Positions 36,273 to 45,927 of a stretch of 64,000 bases of DNA are shown here, one piece after another. The DNA lies in the NCBI GenBank assembly GCA_014116815.1, contig JACGYV010000008.1, positions 9,333 to 73,332 of the forward strand, read 5' to 3'. Each line of letters begins with the position of its first letter. The first letter of the stretch is position 1. The stretch comes from Holosporaceae bacterium 'Namur' (GTDB taxonomy: Bacteria; Pseudomonadota; Alphaproteobacteria; Rickettsiales; Midichloriaceae). The position numbers and the translations under genes are program-made. The notes under the pieces were generated by a model. That model saw nothing but the letters and a program-made list of their open reading frames with translations. It was not told the DNA's origin and did no database searches.

Positions 36273-39200
36273 GAGTAGGCGAAGGAATCGGTAATGGAGT
36301 AGGCGAAGGAATCGGTAATGGAGTAGGCGAAGGAATCGGTAATGGAGTAGGCGAAGGAATCGGTAATGGAGTAGGCGAAGGAATCGGTAATGGAGTAGGT
36401 GTAGGGCTTGGTAACGGGGTAGGTGAAGGAATCGGTAATGGAGTAGTTGAAGAAGTCGACTCTTGTTCTTCGGTTTCCTCAATTTCTTCATCTAAAGTTC
36501 GCGAAACTTCGGTAAATTCTTCCCTCAAGAGCTTTAGTTGGTCTTCGATTGAGGAGATTTCTTCATCTAAAGTTCGCGAAACTTCGGGAAATTCTTCCCT
36601 CAAGAGCTTTAGTTGTGCTTCGAGTGAGGAGATTTCTTCATCTAAAGTTCGAGAAGCTTCGGTAAGTTCTTCCCTCAAGAGCTTCATGTTTTTATTAATT
36701 TCTTTTAATTCATCTCTTAATTTTTTAACTTTTTCGTTTTCTTGGTTTGATTCTTCTTCAACTTTCTGAGCATTTACAACCAGTTCATATATTTCTTCAT
36801 TATAACGAGCAATTTCACTATTTAAAATTCTTTCCGCTCGTGTTTCATTCTCTATAATAGCGTTAACAATCGGAATAACCGAGTTAATATCGCTATCCTC
36901 TTCTAAAGCTCGTCGCAAATCATAAGTATCAACTACTTCATCTAACTGATCCAAATTTCGGTTTATAATATTAATTATATCTTCTAAAATTTTGGCTTTT
37001 TTAGCTTCCTTTGTTTCTTTAAAAAGGTTAAAGGTTCCTACATCCGGTTTTTCCGAGCTTTGTATCAGCTGCAGCTGAGAATCAATTTCATTATTGAGTT
37101 CATTATAGGTTGCCAAATGGGCTAATAGGTCTTCTTTTAATATGTTTAATTTTTCAAGAATTTTTTGTTTTTGCTTAATCTCTTCTAAGGATTTGTTTCT
37201 TAAACTTTCTTTTGCTTCAATACTACTCTTAATATCTTCTAATAAGCTTTCTTTTTTAGTAGTTATTTGTTTAGCTTCTTTTAATGATTTTTTAATCTTA
37301 TTTTTATTTTTATATAATGAGTTAAGCTCATCTTCCTCTGCGGTTATTTTATTTTTTATTTTATTTATCTTATCTTCTATTCTTCTTTTCTCTTTTTCCG
37401 CTTTTTCTTTCCTTTCTTCCTCACGCTTTCTTTCTAATTCTTTTTGCTTTAATTCTTCATCTAATTTTCTTTGGCTTTCTTTATCCTGTTCTGCTTTTTT
37501 AGCTGTTTTTCTAGCTTCTTTCTGCTTTTTTATGGTTGCTTCTATTTCTGCTTTTGTTGCTTCTTCCTCAAGCTTTCTTGCCTCTTCTTCAGCTTTTTTT
37601 TCAGCTTCTATTGCTTCTTCTTTAGCTCTTTTCCTATTTTCTTCATTGAAATGATCTCGTTTGACTTCATTTGTCACAAACTCGATATCTACCTCTCCCG
37701 GTTCATCATCTTCCAGATCGCCGAGAAGGCTAATGGTAGGAGGTACTTCCTCTTCGGCTAATTTAATGGTGATTTCTTTTGTAGGAATGATTTTTATTTT
37801 ACCACTGTCACCGTCTTTCGGATCATCCCCTTCATCTTCGTCACTTTGATCGTCTCCTTCATCTTTATCATCCCCTTCATTATTATGAGTATCATCCTTA
37901 GGAGGATCCTTGGTTTTATAATCTTCCTCTTTATCTTGAGACCCGGTATTTGAATAATCTGTATCTTTATGTTTTAAACTTTTATCTTCCACGAAAGAAG
38001 GTTCAATATAAAAGGATTTTAATGAGAGTTTATAAAGTGCAGCAACGCCGAATATGTATAAAGCGGAATATAGAAAGTTGTTACTTATAAAATCCGACCA
38101 GTTAAACTGATTTGATATCGTGTTTAATAAGTCATTCGGAGAGTTTTTACCGGCAGTCTCTTTTATAAAGGGTTTAAGACATATTGAATCGTTCGAAAAC
38201 GGAGTAATAGTCGGGGGGTGGTTATGATAAGTATTATTTTGATTTTCTTTTTGATTACGAGGAAAGTGCGGAACATCTTTTTCTACTGCGGGTTTGGCAG
38301 CGTCTAATGTTAAATCAAGCTTGCTCTCTTCAATATTTACCGCTTGCTCGGTTATAGAATTATTTTTAAATGTTATGAAAGTCGAGCCATGATAAATAGC
38401 GAGCGGATAATTATTTAGGTTTGCTAAAAAAGGAAAATTATTTGAAGTAAGGAATTTTATAGTATTGTCAATTGCAGCTTTTTCATTTTCAACAAAGGTT
38501 AATGTGAAAGTAGGAGGTTCTTGAGATATGGAAGCTGTCTGTGATATTGGAATGTTGTTATCGATATAGCTAAGAGGAGGTAAATTTACATTGAACAAAC
38601 TTATGCGGCAATGATTATTATTATCATCTGAAATTAATGGAAGATCATAAGCATCGGCAATCGAAAAGTTATTATCCGTCGTAAAAATTAAAGATAAATC
38701 GGTAGGTTTTATATCTCCTTTATTTTCTCCTGAACCAGGATATTTTATTTGTTTGGAAGAAAGGTTTATTATATTTACGGCTCCTTCTTCTTCCTTAGTG
38801 GCTGAACGGCGGTAATTTTCAGCTTCCTCAAATGCTTCTTTAATTTTATCATCAGAAAAAAATTCTTTATGGCCTTTAAAGTCTTTACTTGTACCGGAGC
38901 TATTGTTCGAATTGCCGTAAGCCGCATTATGTTTAGGCATTGAAAAAGAGAATCTATTAAACTCAAACAAAGGACTCAACTTATTAAGAAAGCTTTTAGG
39001 ATAAACTTCTTGAATTGGGGCAACTGAATAATTATTAATCCCAAAATTTAATTTATTATAATGGAAGACAAAAATCTTTTGATCTATTTCACCTAAATCC
39101 GCTTCAAAATAATGCGGCTCGGAAATGACATTCTTATTAATTTTGCCCGTATAAGTTCTAAGTTCCAAAGGTAAAAAATTAAGTTCTCTTTGATCAAACG

Positions 39201-39351
39201 AAGGTGATTCATAGGGTAGGGAGAAAAAGAAAGGGGTTTTTAGACGGGGTAATATATAAGCGGTAGCGAGTAATGCGGCATACTGCATACTCCGCCTTCT
39301 TCGGCGATGGCCAAGTGCACGAGAAAGGTAAATATCCGATATAGGTTGCAT
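36091..39351 (-). CDS. Giant coiled-coil and proline-repeat protein, C-terminus frameshifted
   Basis: About 1086 aa from ATG 39351, which has AAGGG 9 nt upstream; a TTG lies six codons earlier. No family that I know. An N-terminal RRRRR cluster precedes a hydrophobic stretch ([15 protein letters not shown]). There is a second hydrophobic segment near residue 440 ([20 protein letters not shown]), an Asp/Glu-rich linker, then a long Lys/Glu coiled coil (about 560-990). Three 25-residue repeats ([20 protein letters not shown] type) and 8-residue PLPIPSPT repeats follow. Inside these the frame changes and the product ends in SITDSFAY repeats and [10 protein letters not shown]. Likely a surface-attached or secreted fibrous protein; it converges on folE. 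Confidence 0.75.
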   Translation of the reverse strand: MQPISDIYLSRALGHRRRRRSMQYAALLATAYILPRLKTPFFFSLPYESPSFDQRELNFLPLELRTYTGKINKNVISEPHYFEADLGEIDQKIFVFHYNKLNFGINNYSVAPIQEVYPKSFLNKLSPLFEFNRFSFSMPKHNAAYGNSNNSSGTSKDFKGHKEFFSDDKIKEAFEEAENYRRSATKEEEGAVNIINLSSKQIKYPGSGENKGDIKPTDLSLIFTTDNNFSIADAYDLPLISDDNNNHCRISLFNVNLPPLSYIDNNIPISQTASISQEPPTFTLTFVENEKAAIDNTIKFLTSNNFPFLANLNNYPLAIYHGSTFITFKNNSITEQAVNIEESKLDLTLDAAKPAVEKDVPHFPRNQKENQNNTYHNHPPTITPFSNDSICLKPFIKETAGKNSPNDLLNTISNQFNWSDFISNNFLYSALYIFGVAALYKLSLKSFYIEPSFVEDKSLKHKDTDYSNTGSQDKEEDYKTKDPPKDDTHNNEGDDKDEGDDQSDEDEGDDPKDGDSGKIKIIPTKEITIKLAEEEVPPTISLLGDLEDDEPGEVDIEFVTNEVKRDHFNEENRKRAKEEAIEAEKKAEEEARKLEEEATKAEIEATIKKQKEARKTAKKAEQDKESQRKLDEELKQKELERKREEERKEKAEKEKRRIEDKINKIKNKITAEEDELNSLYKNKNKIKKSLKEAKQITTKKESLLEDIKSSIEAKESLRNKSLEEIKQKQKILEKLNILKEDLLAHLATYNELNNEIDSQLQLIQSSEKPDVGTFNLFKETKEAKKAKILEDIINIINRNLDQLDEVVDTYDLRRALEEDSDINSVIPIVNAIIENETRAERILNSEIARYNEEIYELVVNAQKVEEESNQENEKVKKLRDELKEINKNMKLLREELTEASRTLDEEISSLEAQLKLLREEFPEVSRTLDEEISSIEDQLKLLREEFTEVSRTLDEEIEETEEQESTSSTTPLPIPSPTPLPSPTPTPLPIPSPTPLPIPSPTPLPIPSPTPLPIPSPTPLPIPSPTHSITDSFAYSITDSFAYSITDSFAYSITDSFAYSITDSFAYSVTEPSAYSGRKYFYTLHE
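36127..36442 (-). repeat. 24-bp tandem repeat array encoding PLPIPSPT
   Basis: Ten identical 24-bp units (36151-36270 and 36275-36394), flanked by one variant unit at 36127-36150 and two at 36395-36442. The unit reads PLPIPSPT on the minus strand. After the fifth unit (plus-strand order) four extra bases GTGA (36271-36274) create a GAGT duplication at 36269-36276, which shifts the frame. Confidence 0.95.
36485..36688 (-). repeat. 75-bp tandem repeat, about 2.7 units
   Basis: Units begin at 36485, 36560 and 36635 (exactly 75 bp apart), nearly identical, the third diverging after 36688. Each encodes a 25-residue coiled-coil block including LREEF and SRTLDEEI. It directly precedes the proline repeat in the protein. 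Confidence 0.9.
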
Positions 39352-39639
39352 GTTACTTGCCCTTGCCAAAAATTTTAAACTTCACCTTAGTAAATTAAAT
39401 AATTATTAAACGAATGATGAATTTAAAACTTAACCAGTTGTTAAAATACCATAGAACATAAATCCGGTATTCGGTAAGTAAAAAAAATTAATAATTACAA
39501 GGTAAATGCAAAGACATTTTACTATATATAAAGGGGATTTTCTAGATATTATTATGGTAAAAGGATGTAAAACTTAATAAAAAGTAAGATTTATTACTAG
39601 TTTGTTACAGAGATAAGTACAAAAGTTTTATATTTAGGG

Positions 39640-39819
39640 TTAAGCAAGCTTAATACGGCCGTTTTCTTGTTTAGAATCTATCACACTCGGAAGGCATATA
39701 ATTACGCTTTTATTCGTTTCCATTTGAATCTTGGAAAGCGTGTGGAAATTGCTTTCAATGCTAAGATTAAATTCTTTTTTAAAATTAATTACTACTACTC
39801 TTTGTCTTGAATTTTTCAT
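39640..39819 (-). CDS. Small 59-aa uncharacterised protein
   Basis: ATG at 39817-39819 to TAA at 39640-39642 gives MKNSRQRVVVINFKKEFNLS followed by a segment IQMETNKSVIICLPSVID and the tail QENGRIKLA. Amino-acid composition is ordinary, with no runs, and the frame is closed at a natural length, but I see no good ribosome-binding site (only AACCACAT). No homology that I recognise. It is the only coding candidate in the 559-bp gap between the repeat protein and mrdA; the rest of the gap is AT-rich and empty to my eye. Confidence 0.4.
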   Translation of the reverse strand: MKNSRQRVVVINFKKEFNLSIESNFHTLSKIQMETNKSVIICLPSVIDSKQENGRIKLA

Positions 39820-39910
39820 ATGTGGTTTAATTTTATATTATTTACAAATAAAGTATGTAATATTAATAGTTAACAAATAGTTAATAAAACAAGGTATGGA
39901 TAAATTATTT

Positions 39911-41668
39911 TTATTTAGTTAGGGAATGAGCATATAAAAGAATTTCCTTAGCTATCGGAAGAGCGCTTTGTGAGCCCCATGAGCCATGCTCTACAATCAC
40001 GGAGATTGCATATTTCGGATCTTCAAATGGAGCGAACCCTAAAAATAAACCATGGTCGGTATGGTGTTTCTTAGTGGTTTTTCTTGCGGAAATTACTTGA
40101 GCAGTTCCTGTTTTTCCGCATATTTGAAAATTAGGGTTGGATATCCTGTGTCTATAACCGTTCCCTCTGTTATCATTAAACACCATAAACATACCTTTCC
40201 TTATGGTATCTAAGTTATGCGGAGAAAATTTTAGATTTGTCGGTTGATCGGATTTTTGTAAAATTGTGGGGGCTATATTTTTACCTGAAGCAATCCTTGC
40301 CGCCATTAATGCAAGTTGAATAGGGGTGGTTAATACAAACCCTTGGCCTATTGAAGCGTTTACGGTGTCGCCTATAGTCCATTTTTGACTGAATTTAAGA
40401 AATTTCCAATTTGGTTCGGGTATGTTACCTCTACTTTCGTAGGGAAGCTCAATATTAGTTTTATCACCGAATCCTAACCCAAGCGCTGTTTTTGCAATAT
40501 TTTTGATCCCCATTTTTTCCGCAACGGCATAAAAATAGACGTTACAGGATTGAGCAATCGCCAGCTTAACATCAACATCACCATGACCTGTTTCACGGTT
40601 ACAATGAAATATTCTATTACCTACTTTATGTTTACCGTTGCAAAATACCTTGAAATCAGGTGATATTCCATGTTCCAAAGCTGCAAGTGCGGTTACGATT
40701 TTGAAAGTAGAGCCGGGCGGATACAGAGCGGTAATTGCTTTATTTATAAGCGGAGTTTGCGGGTCGTTGGCTATGCTGTTCCATTCTACGGCGGAAATCC
40801 CGCCTACAAAGCTATTAGGATCATAAGCCGGACTTGAATATAAGCAAAGCACCTCACCGGTTTTAATGTCAATTAAGATTATAGAGCCGGTTCTATCGGA
40901 TAATATTTCTGCTGCGTATTTCTGAATATTAATATCAATGGCAAGTTTAACCGATTCTCCTTCCACGGAGGGAAAATTCGAGATTTCTCTAACATGATTA
41001 CCTAGGGCATCAACTTCGGTTTTTTTAATTCCCGGGTGCCCTCTAAGCCGTGTATCTAATATCTTTTCAACACCGTTTTTGCCGACTAAAAAATCATTAA
41101 AGTTCGGGATAGATATTTTTTCCAGTTCCTTTTTGCTGGGGCTAGCTATATACCCTGTAATATGAGCGGTAACATTATGAAAGTTATAATATCTTCTTTG
41201 ACCTTGATCAATAAGAATGCCGGGTAAATTAAAGCTATTGATTTCAAGTTTAGTTACATCCTCCCAGCTAAGCCTATCGCTTACCATAAAGGGCGAACTT
41301 CTTAAAAGTTTTTTAAGTCTTAATTTTATATCATTATCACTTATTTCAATTTTATTAGTAATAATTGTGTTAACTTCGGCAAGCTTTTCCTTTATTTGTG
41401 TTATATCTCGGGTATTAAAGGATAGTCTATAGCTAAGCTTATTAGTTGCAAGATCAATACCGTTTCTATCTCTAATTGTTCCTCTCAGGGGCGGAATAAC
41501 CGATATCTTGATCCTGTTTTTATCGGACAAGGTTTTATATTTTATTGCGTCTATGATTTGCAGATAATAATAACGGCAAAATAAGAAAGAAAATAAAGCG
41601 GTTTTTATTGAGCCTAGTATAATAGCTCTTCTGGTGAAAACCTGATTTTTTTGAAAATTATCGCGCAT
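39911..41668 (-). CDS. mrdA: Penicillin-binding protein 2 (elongasome transpeptidase)
   Basis: Inner-membrane DD-transpeptidase for lateral wall synthesis with MreBCD/RodA. 585 aa. Membrane helix at about residues 16-38, a dimerisation domain with LRGTIRDRNGIDLATN (61-76), then the transpeptidase with S320-T-F-K323, S374-C-N376 and K519-T-G521. Overlaps mreD by 11 bp, confirming a rod-shape operon; rodA is not in the window. Indicates an active elongation machinery. Confidence 0.96.
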   Translation of the reverse strand: MRDNFQKNQVFTRRAIILGSIKTALFSFLFCRYYYLQIIDAIKYKTLSDKNRIKISVIPPLRGTIRDRNGIDLATNKLSYRLSFNTRDITQIKEKLAEVNTIITNKIEISDNDIKLRLKKLLRSSPFMVSDRLSWEDVTKLEINSFNLPGILIDQGQRRYYNFHNVTAHITGYIASPSKKELEKISIPNFNDFLVGKNGVEKILDTRLRGHPGIKKTEVDALGNHVREISNFPSVEGESVKLAIDINIQKYAAEILSDRTGSIILIDIKTGEVLCLYSSPAYDPNSFVGGISAVEWNSIANDPQTPLINKAITALYPPGSTFKIVTALAALEHGISPDFKVFCNGKHKVGNRIFHCNRETGHGDVDVKLAIAQSCNVYFYAVAEKMGIKNIAKTALGLGFGDKTNIELPYESRGNIPEPNWKFLKFSQKWTIGDTVNASIGQGFVLTTPIQLALMAARIASGKNIAPTILQKSDQPTNLKFSPHNLDTIRKGMFMVFNDNRGNGYRHRISNPNFQICGKTGTAQVISARKTTKKHHTDHGLFLGFAPFEDPKYAISVIVEHGSWGSQSALPIAKEILLYAHSLTK

Positions 41669-42197
41669 TATATTTTCGTCTGAAATAAAATATTTTAGTT
41701 AGGGCAAAATGTGCCGGCGGGTAAAAAGTAACGGTTAAGCAAAGCTCCAATAATAATCTGACGCTAAACAAGGATGTTTTATAAAATATACTTAATATAA
41801 TAATTTTTAATGCATATACTATAAAAATTAATACAGTAAAAGCTGCCCAGGTTATTCCGAATTTTTGTTCTTCTAAAGCCTTCATATTTTTACTCATTAA
41901 AAAACTTAAGATAATAAGCTGCAATGAGGTAAGACCGATTAGGCTGCTTTCCAGGTAATCATTAAGTAACCCGCAAAATATTAAAAATATCTTGGATAGT
42001 TTTTCTCCTTCGCTTAGCTCAAAGAAAAAGACAATAAGAAACAATAAGTTAGGGTAAAGGATATCAAGTGTGTAATGCATAGGTATATGATTGAGTATGA
42101 CAACGAGCATAATCAAAAAGTAGATAAATATTTTTTTCAAAAGATGTGAAATCATAGGAGATAAAAAATGTTTGTTGTGATATATATAAGATAGCAA
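41658..42197 (-). CDS. mreD: Rod shape-determining protein MreD
   Basis: 179 aa with about five or six membrane helices, the topology of MreD. Segments IPMHYTLDILYPNLLFLIVF and GLLNDYLESSLIGLTSLQLI match the family's conserved ...P...L......G...D...G...G pattern. It links MreB/MreC to PBP2 in the elongasome. The first gene of the visible operon; mreB and mreC are not directly upstream here, which is different from the usual mreBCD order. Divergent from lon. Confidence 0.85.
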   Translation of the reverse strand: MLSYIYHNKHFLSPMISHLLKKIFIYFLIMLVVILNHIPMHYTLDILYPNLLFLIVFFFELSEGEKLSKIFLIFCGLLNDYLESSLIGLTSLQLIILSFLMSKNMKALEEQKFGITWAAFTVLIFIVYALKIIILSIFYKTSLFSVRLLLELCLTVTFYPPAHFALTKIFYFRRKYNAR

Positions 42198-42278
42198 AGA
42201 AAATTTAAAGTATAAACCTTGTGAAATTTAAAAAGCAACTTATATATACTTAATATAAAGCAATAAAAAAAGTAAGCT

Positions 42279-44675
42279 ATGACTTCTATTGATATTTACC
42301 CGGTTTTACCTTTAAGAGATTTAGTAATGTTTCCTAATATGATAGTTCCTCTATTCGTTGGGAGAGAAAAATCTGTTAAAGCCCTTGAAGAAGCATCAGT
42401 GCTTAATAAGAATAAAATCTTGTTACTGGCTCAAAAAGATGCAAATAGGGATGATCCGAAAACTTCCGATCTTTATAAAGTAGGGGTGATTGCTAACGTA
42501 TTACAGGTTCTTAAGTTGCAGGACTCGACGGTTAAAATATTAGTCGAAGGAGTAAAGCGGGTTAAGGTCATTAAGTTTTTAGGCGATGATAATATTATCC
42601 GGGCTCATGTAAAAGACATGAATGACAGGCCTTTAAGTAATGAAAACAAAGAGGTAAGTGTTCTTCAGCGTTCGATTACCGATCAGTTTGAAAGTTATAC
42701 TAAGTTAAATCGTAGAACAAACCCTGAGGTTGCAGCGAGCTTAAGCCAAATTCAGGACATCCATAAATTTTGTGATGCAATCAGTGCGCATTTAATAATT
42801 AAAGCGGATAAAAAACAGGAAATACTCGAGCTCACCGATGTTTCAGCTAAGCTTGAGAAGTTGCTGTTAATTTTAGATTCCGAGATAGAGCTCCTTAATA
42901 CCGAAACCAGGATTAGGAGCAGGGTGAGAACTCAAATAGAAAAAAATCAGAAAGATTACTACCTTAACGAGCAGCTGAAAGCCATTCATAAAGAATTAGG
43001 GGAAGAAGACTTTAAAGAAGAGATCGGTATTCTTACCGAAAAACTTAAGAAACTGAAGTTGAGTAAAGAAGCTAAAGAAAGAGTCGATTCAGAGCTTAGA
43101 AAGCTTAAAACCATGAATCCGATGTCTTCGGAAACTACGGTGATCAGAAATTACTTGGAATGGATTATTGATCTTCCGTGGGGCAAATACTCTCCTATTA
43201 AAAAAGATTTAAAAAATGCTGAAAAAGTTCTTGAAGATGAGCATTACGGCTTAGAAAAAATAAAAGAAAGAATTTTGGAATATTTAGCGGTCAATCTAAG
43301 AACAAACGATCTGAAAAGTCCGATTGTTTGCTTAGTGGGTCCTCCGGGTGTAGGTAAAACTTCACTTGCTAAGTCGATAGCTAATGCGACAGGGAGAAAT
43401 TTTGTGAAAATTTCCTTAGGCGGCCTTAGAGATGAAGCCGAAATAAAAGGGCATAGAAGAACTTATATAGGAGCAATGCCCGGTAAAATTATCCAAGCTA
43501 TGAAAAAAGCTAAAACCAATAATCCGTTAATACTTCTTGATGAAATTGATAAGCTGGGCTTTGATCATCGCGGTGATCCTTCGTCGGCATTGCTTGAAGT
43601 GTTGGATCCTGAACAAAACCACTTGTTCAATGATCACTACATCGAACTGGATTACGATCTTTCAAAGGTAATGTTTGTTGCTACCGCCAATAGTACGGAT
43701 ATTCCGCGTCCGCTTATGGATAGGATGGAAGTGATCAGATTATCAGGATATACTGAGGATGAGAAAGTTCAAATTGCTAAAAATTATTTAATTCCTAAAC
43801 AGTTTAAAGCTCACGGGATCAAACCGGGAGAAGTTGAAATTCCGGAAGAAGTTATAAGAGAGGTTATTTATTCTTATACTCGTGAGGCAGGAGTTAGAAG
43901 CTTGGATAGGGAGATTGCTAAAATTTCTCGCAAAGCGATAAGGGAAATAATGCTCAAAAAAATTGATACTATAAAAATTACTTTAGAAAACGTAAATAAT
44001 TTCCTCGGTGTCAAAAAGTTCTTAGGTAACGAGCTTGAGAAAGAAGATATAGTGGGTGTAACTACCGGTCTTGCCTACACTGAAGTTGGCGGAGATATAC
44101 TTTCCATAGAAGCGGTATTGATGTATGGTAAGGGTGATATTAAGATCACCGGTAAATTGGGTGATGTTATGAAAGAGTCGGCGCAAGCGGCGCTTAGCTA
44201 TGTAAGATCAAGGGCGGTTGAGCTTGGTATAAACCCGGGCTTATTTAAGCGCAGAGATATTCATATACACGTTCCTGAAGGAGCAACTCCTAAAGACGGA
44301 CCTTCGGCAGGTATTGCGCTTTATACCTCTCTTGTTTCAGCGCTAACCGGTATTCCGGTTAGAAAAACAGTCGCAATGACCGGAGAAATAACCTTAAGAG
44401 GTAGAGTGCTCGCAATCGGAGGATTAAAGGAAAAACTGCTTGCAGCGTTAAGGGCGGGGGTTAAGACTGTTATGATTCCGAAAGAAAATACTAAGGATCT
44501 TGAAGAAATCCCGGCAAATGTTAAAGATAATTTAGAAATCATTCCGGTAGAGAATGCAGATGAGGTTTTAAAAATTGCTTTAACTAAAACTCCCGAGCCT
44601 ATTGAATGGGATGAGGATGTAGAAAGATCGGAGGAATATGGTAAACGCCTTAATGCGCAAACTTTCGCTCACTAA
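42279..44675 (+). CDS. lon: ATP-dependent protease Lon
   Basis: Cytoplasmic AAA+ serine protease that removes misfolded and regulatory proteins. 798 aa, standard length. N-terminal LonB-type substrate domain starts [20 protein letters not shown]; Walker A GPPGVGKT is at 354-361; the proteolytic Ser676 lies in PKDGPSAG and Lys719 in GGLKEK, spaced as in E. coli (S679/K722). Followed without a gap by nadD. No oddities. Confidence 0.98.
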   Translation: MTSIDIYPVLPLRDLVMFPNMIVPLFVGREKSVKALEEASVLNKNKILLLAQKDANRDDPKTSDLYKVGVIANVLQVLKLQDSTVKILVEGVKRVKVIKFLGDDNIIRAHVKDMNDRPLSNENKEVSVLQRSITDQFESYTKLNRRTNPEVAASLSQIQDIHKFCDAISAHLIIKADKKQEILELTDVSAKLEKLLLILDSEIELLNTETRIRSRVRTQIEKNQKDYYLNEQLKAIHKELGEEDFKEEIGILTEKLKKLKLSKEAKERVDSELRKLKTMNPMSSETTVIRNYLEWIIDLPWGKYSPIKKDLKNAEKVLEDEHYGLEKIKERILEYLAVNLRTNDLKSPIVCLVGPPGVGKTSLAKSIANATGRNFVKISLGGLRDEAEIKGHRRTYIGAMPGKIIQAMKKAKTNNPLILLDEIDKLGFDHRGDPSSALLEVLDPEQNHLFNDHYIELDYDLSKVMFVATANSTDIPRPLMDRMEVIRLSGYTEDEKVQIAKNYLIPKQFKAHGIKPGEVEIPEEVIREVIYSYTREAGVRSLDREIAKISRKAIREIMLKKIDTIKITLENVNNFLGVKKFLGNELEKEDIVGVTTGLAYTEVGGDILSIEAVLMYGKGDIKITGKLGDVMKESAQAALSYVRSRAVELGINPGLFKRRDIHIHVPEGATPKDGPSAGIALYTSLVSALTGIPVRKTVAMTGEITLRGRVLAIGGLKEKLLAALRAGVKTVMIPKENTKDLEEIPANVKDNLEIIPVENADEVLKIALTKTPEPIEWDEDVERSEEYGKRLNAQTFAH

Positions 44676-45290
44676 ATGAGTAGATTTAGGTTATTACCTG
44701 TTTCAGGAAATGCAAAAATAAGGGTTGGGATTTTAGGAGGGACTTTTAATCCTGCACATGAAGGGCATAGGTATATAAGCTTAGAAGCAATTAAGCGTTT
44801 AAATCTGGATTATGTGGTTTGGTTGGTTTCTCCTCAAAACCCTTTAAAAAGTGAAGACGTTAAGGGTTCATTGAATACCAGAGTTGAGATAGCTGAAAAT
44901 ACAAAGCATTCAAATAAAATTATAGTCAGCGATATTGAAAAATATTTTAAAAATAACTTTACGGCAAATTCAATTAACAGAATAAAAAAAATGCACGGGA
45001 ACGTAGAGTTTGTTTGGCTGATGGGTGCGGATAATATGATGCATATTCATAAATGGTATCAATGGAAGCAAATATTTAGGCGATCTTATGTAGTGGTTTT
45101 TGACCGTTTCAGTTTCGGGATTAAGGTTAATAAGTCAAAAGCTGCTAATATTTTTCCATCGCATAAAATGCTTAATTATGGTAATGTTACTAACTTTAAA
45201 AATAAAAATTGGTGTTTTTTTAAAATTCGGCAAAATCCGATTTCATCCACCCAAATAAGGAGCAGGTTAAAATATGAAAAATCAAAATAA
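44676..45290 (+). CDS. nadD: Nicotinate-nucleotide adenylyltransferase
   Basis: Transfers AMP from ATP to nicotinate mononucleotide in NAD synthesis. 204 aa. Nucleotidyltransferase motifs: GILGGTFNPAHEGHRYIS (GxFxPxHxGH) and the C-terminal ISSTQIRSRL (ISSTxIR). The ATG follows the lon stop directly, and the end overlaps rsfS by 17 bp, the classical nadD-rsfS arrangement. Rickettsiales often lack most NAD synthesis, so retention of nadD is informative; other NAD genes are not in the window. Confidence 0.95.
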   Translation: MSRFRLLPVSGNAKIRVGILGGTFNPAHEGHRYISLEAIKRLNLDYVVWLVSPQNPLKSEDVKGSLNTRVEIAENTKHSNKIIVSDIEKYFKNNFTANSINRIKKMHGNVEFVWLMGADNMMHIHKWYQWKQIFRRSYVVVFDRFSFGIKVNKSKAANIFPSHKMLNYGNVTNFKNKNWCFFKIRQNPISSTQIRSRLKYEKSK

Positions 45291-45660
45291 AATCCGAGAA
45301 TTAGGAAATAAAGAGAGAGCAATAGATATAAAAGATTTAGTGCTGAGTTGTTTAGATAGAGATAAAGCGGAAGACGTCACTTTAATTGATTTAGAAGGTA
45401 AAGCGGATTTCGCACACTTTATGGTAGTCGCAAGCGGACGCTCGACCAGGCATGTTAACTCATTAGCTGAAAAAATATTGGCGGACATAAAGAACGAAGG
45501 TTTCGGAGGAGTAGGTGTTGAAGGGATGAAAGAGGGTAATTGGGTTTTAATTGATGCATTAGATGTAGTAATTCATATATTTATCCCTGAGGTGAGGGAA
45601 AATTATAGCATAGAAAAAATGTGGAATTTTACCTTGCCGGCAGAAAGAACGGAAGCCTAA
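45274..45660 (+). CDS. rsfS: Ribosomal silencing factor RsfS
   Basis: 128 aa. Binds ribosomal protein L14 and blocks subunit joining in starvation. Family marks are DVTLIDLEGKADFAHFMVVA, SGRSTRHVNSLAEKI and GNWVLIDALDVVIHIFIPEV followed by RENYSIEKMW. Overlaps nadD. Normal length, no anomalies. Confidence 0.96.
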   Translation: MKNQNKIRELGNKERAIDIKDLVLSCLDRDKAEDVTLIDLEGKADFAHFMVVASGRSTRHVNSLAEKILADIKNEGFGGVGVEGMKEGNWVLIDALDVVIHIFIPEVRENYSIEKMWNFTLPAERTEA

Positions 45661-45927
45661 TCATATTGTATTGAATAGAAATCTTTTAGCTTAAGTTGTT
45701 TAGATATAATAAATAATGCTTTAAAAGCTAATTTATTAATAGCTTAATATTGCATTGTTATATATCTGTTTTAAGGTATAAATTATTCTATTTTATATAA
45801 ATTTATCTTGTCAAATTTTATAGCTTTGCTATTGAATCGTAATTTGAAAACGCTGGTAGTGTTAAAGTTTATACATAAAAAGATTGAGCTTAATATAACC
45901 CGAGATAATTTATGAAAATTATTACCG

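Noticed and set aside
36127-36442. Possible CRISPR-like array
   Set aside because: The 24-bp units are directly adjacent with no spacers and encode a regular proline-rich peptide; no cas genes are present.
37142-37849. Long plus-strand ORFs rich in Phe/Ser/Leu
   Set aside because: They are exact antisense of the Lys/Glu coiled coil in the minus-strand repeat protein and have the composition expected of a shadow frame.
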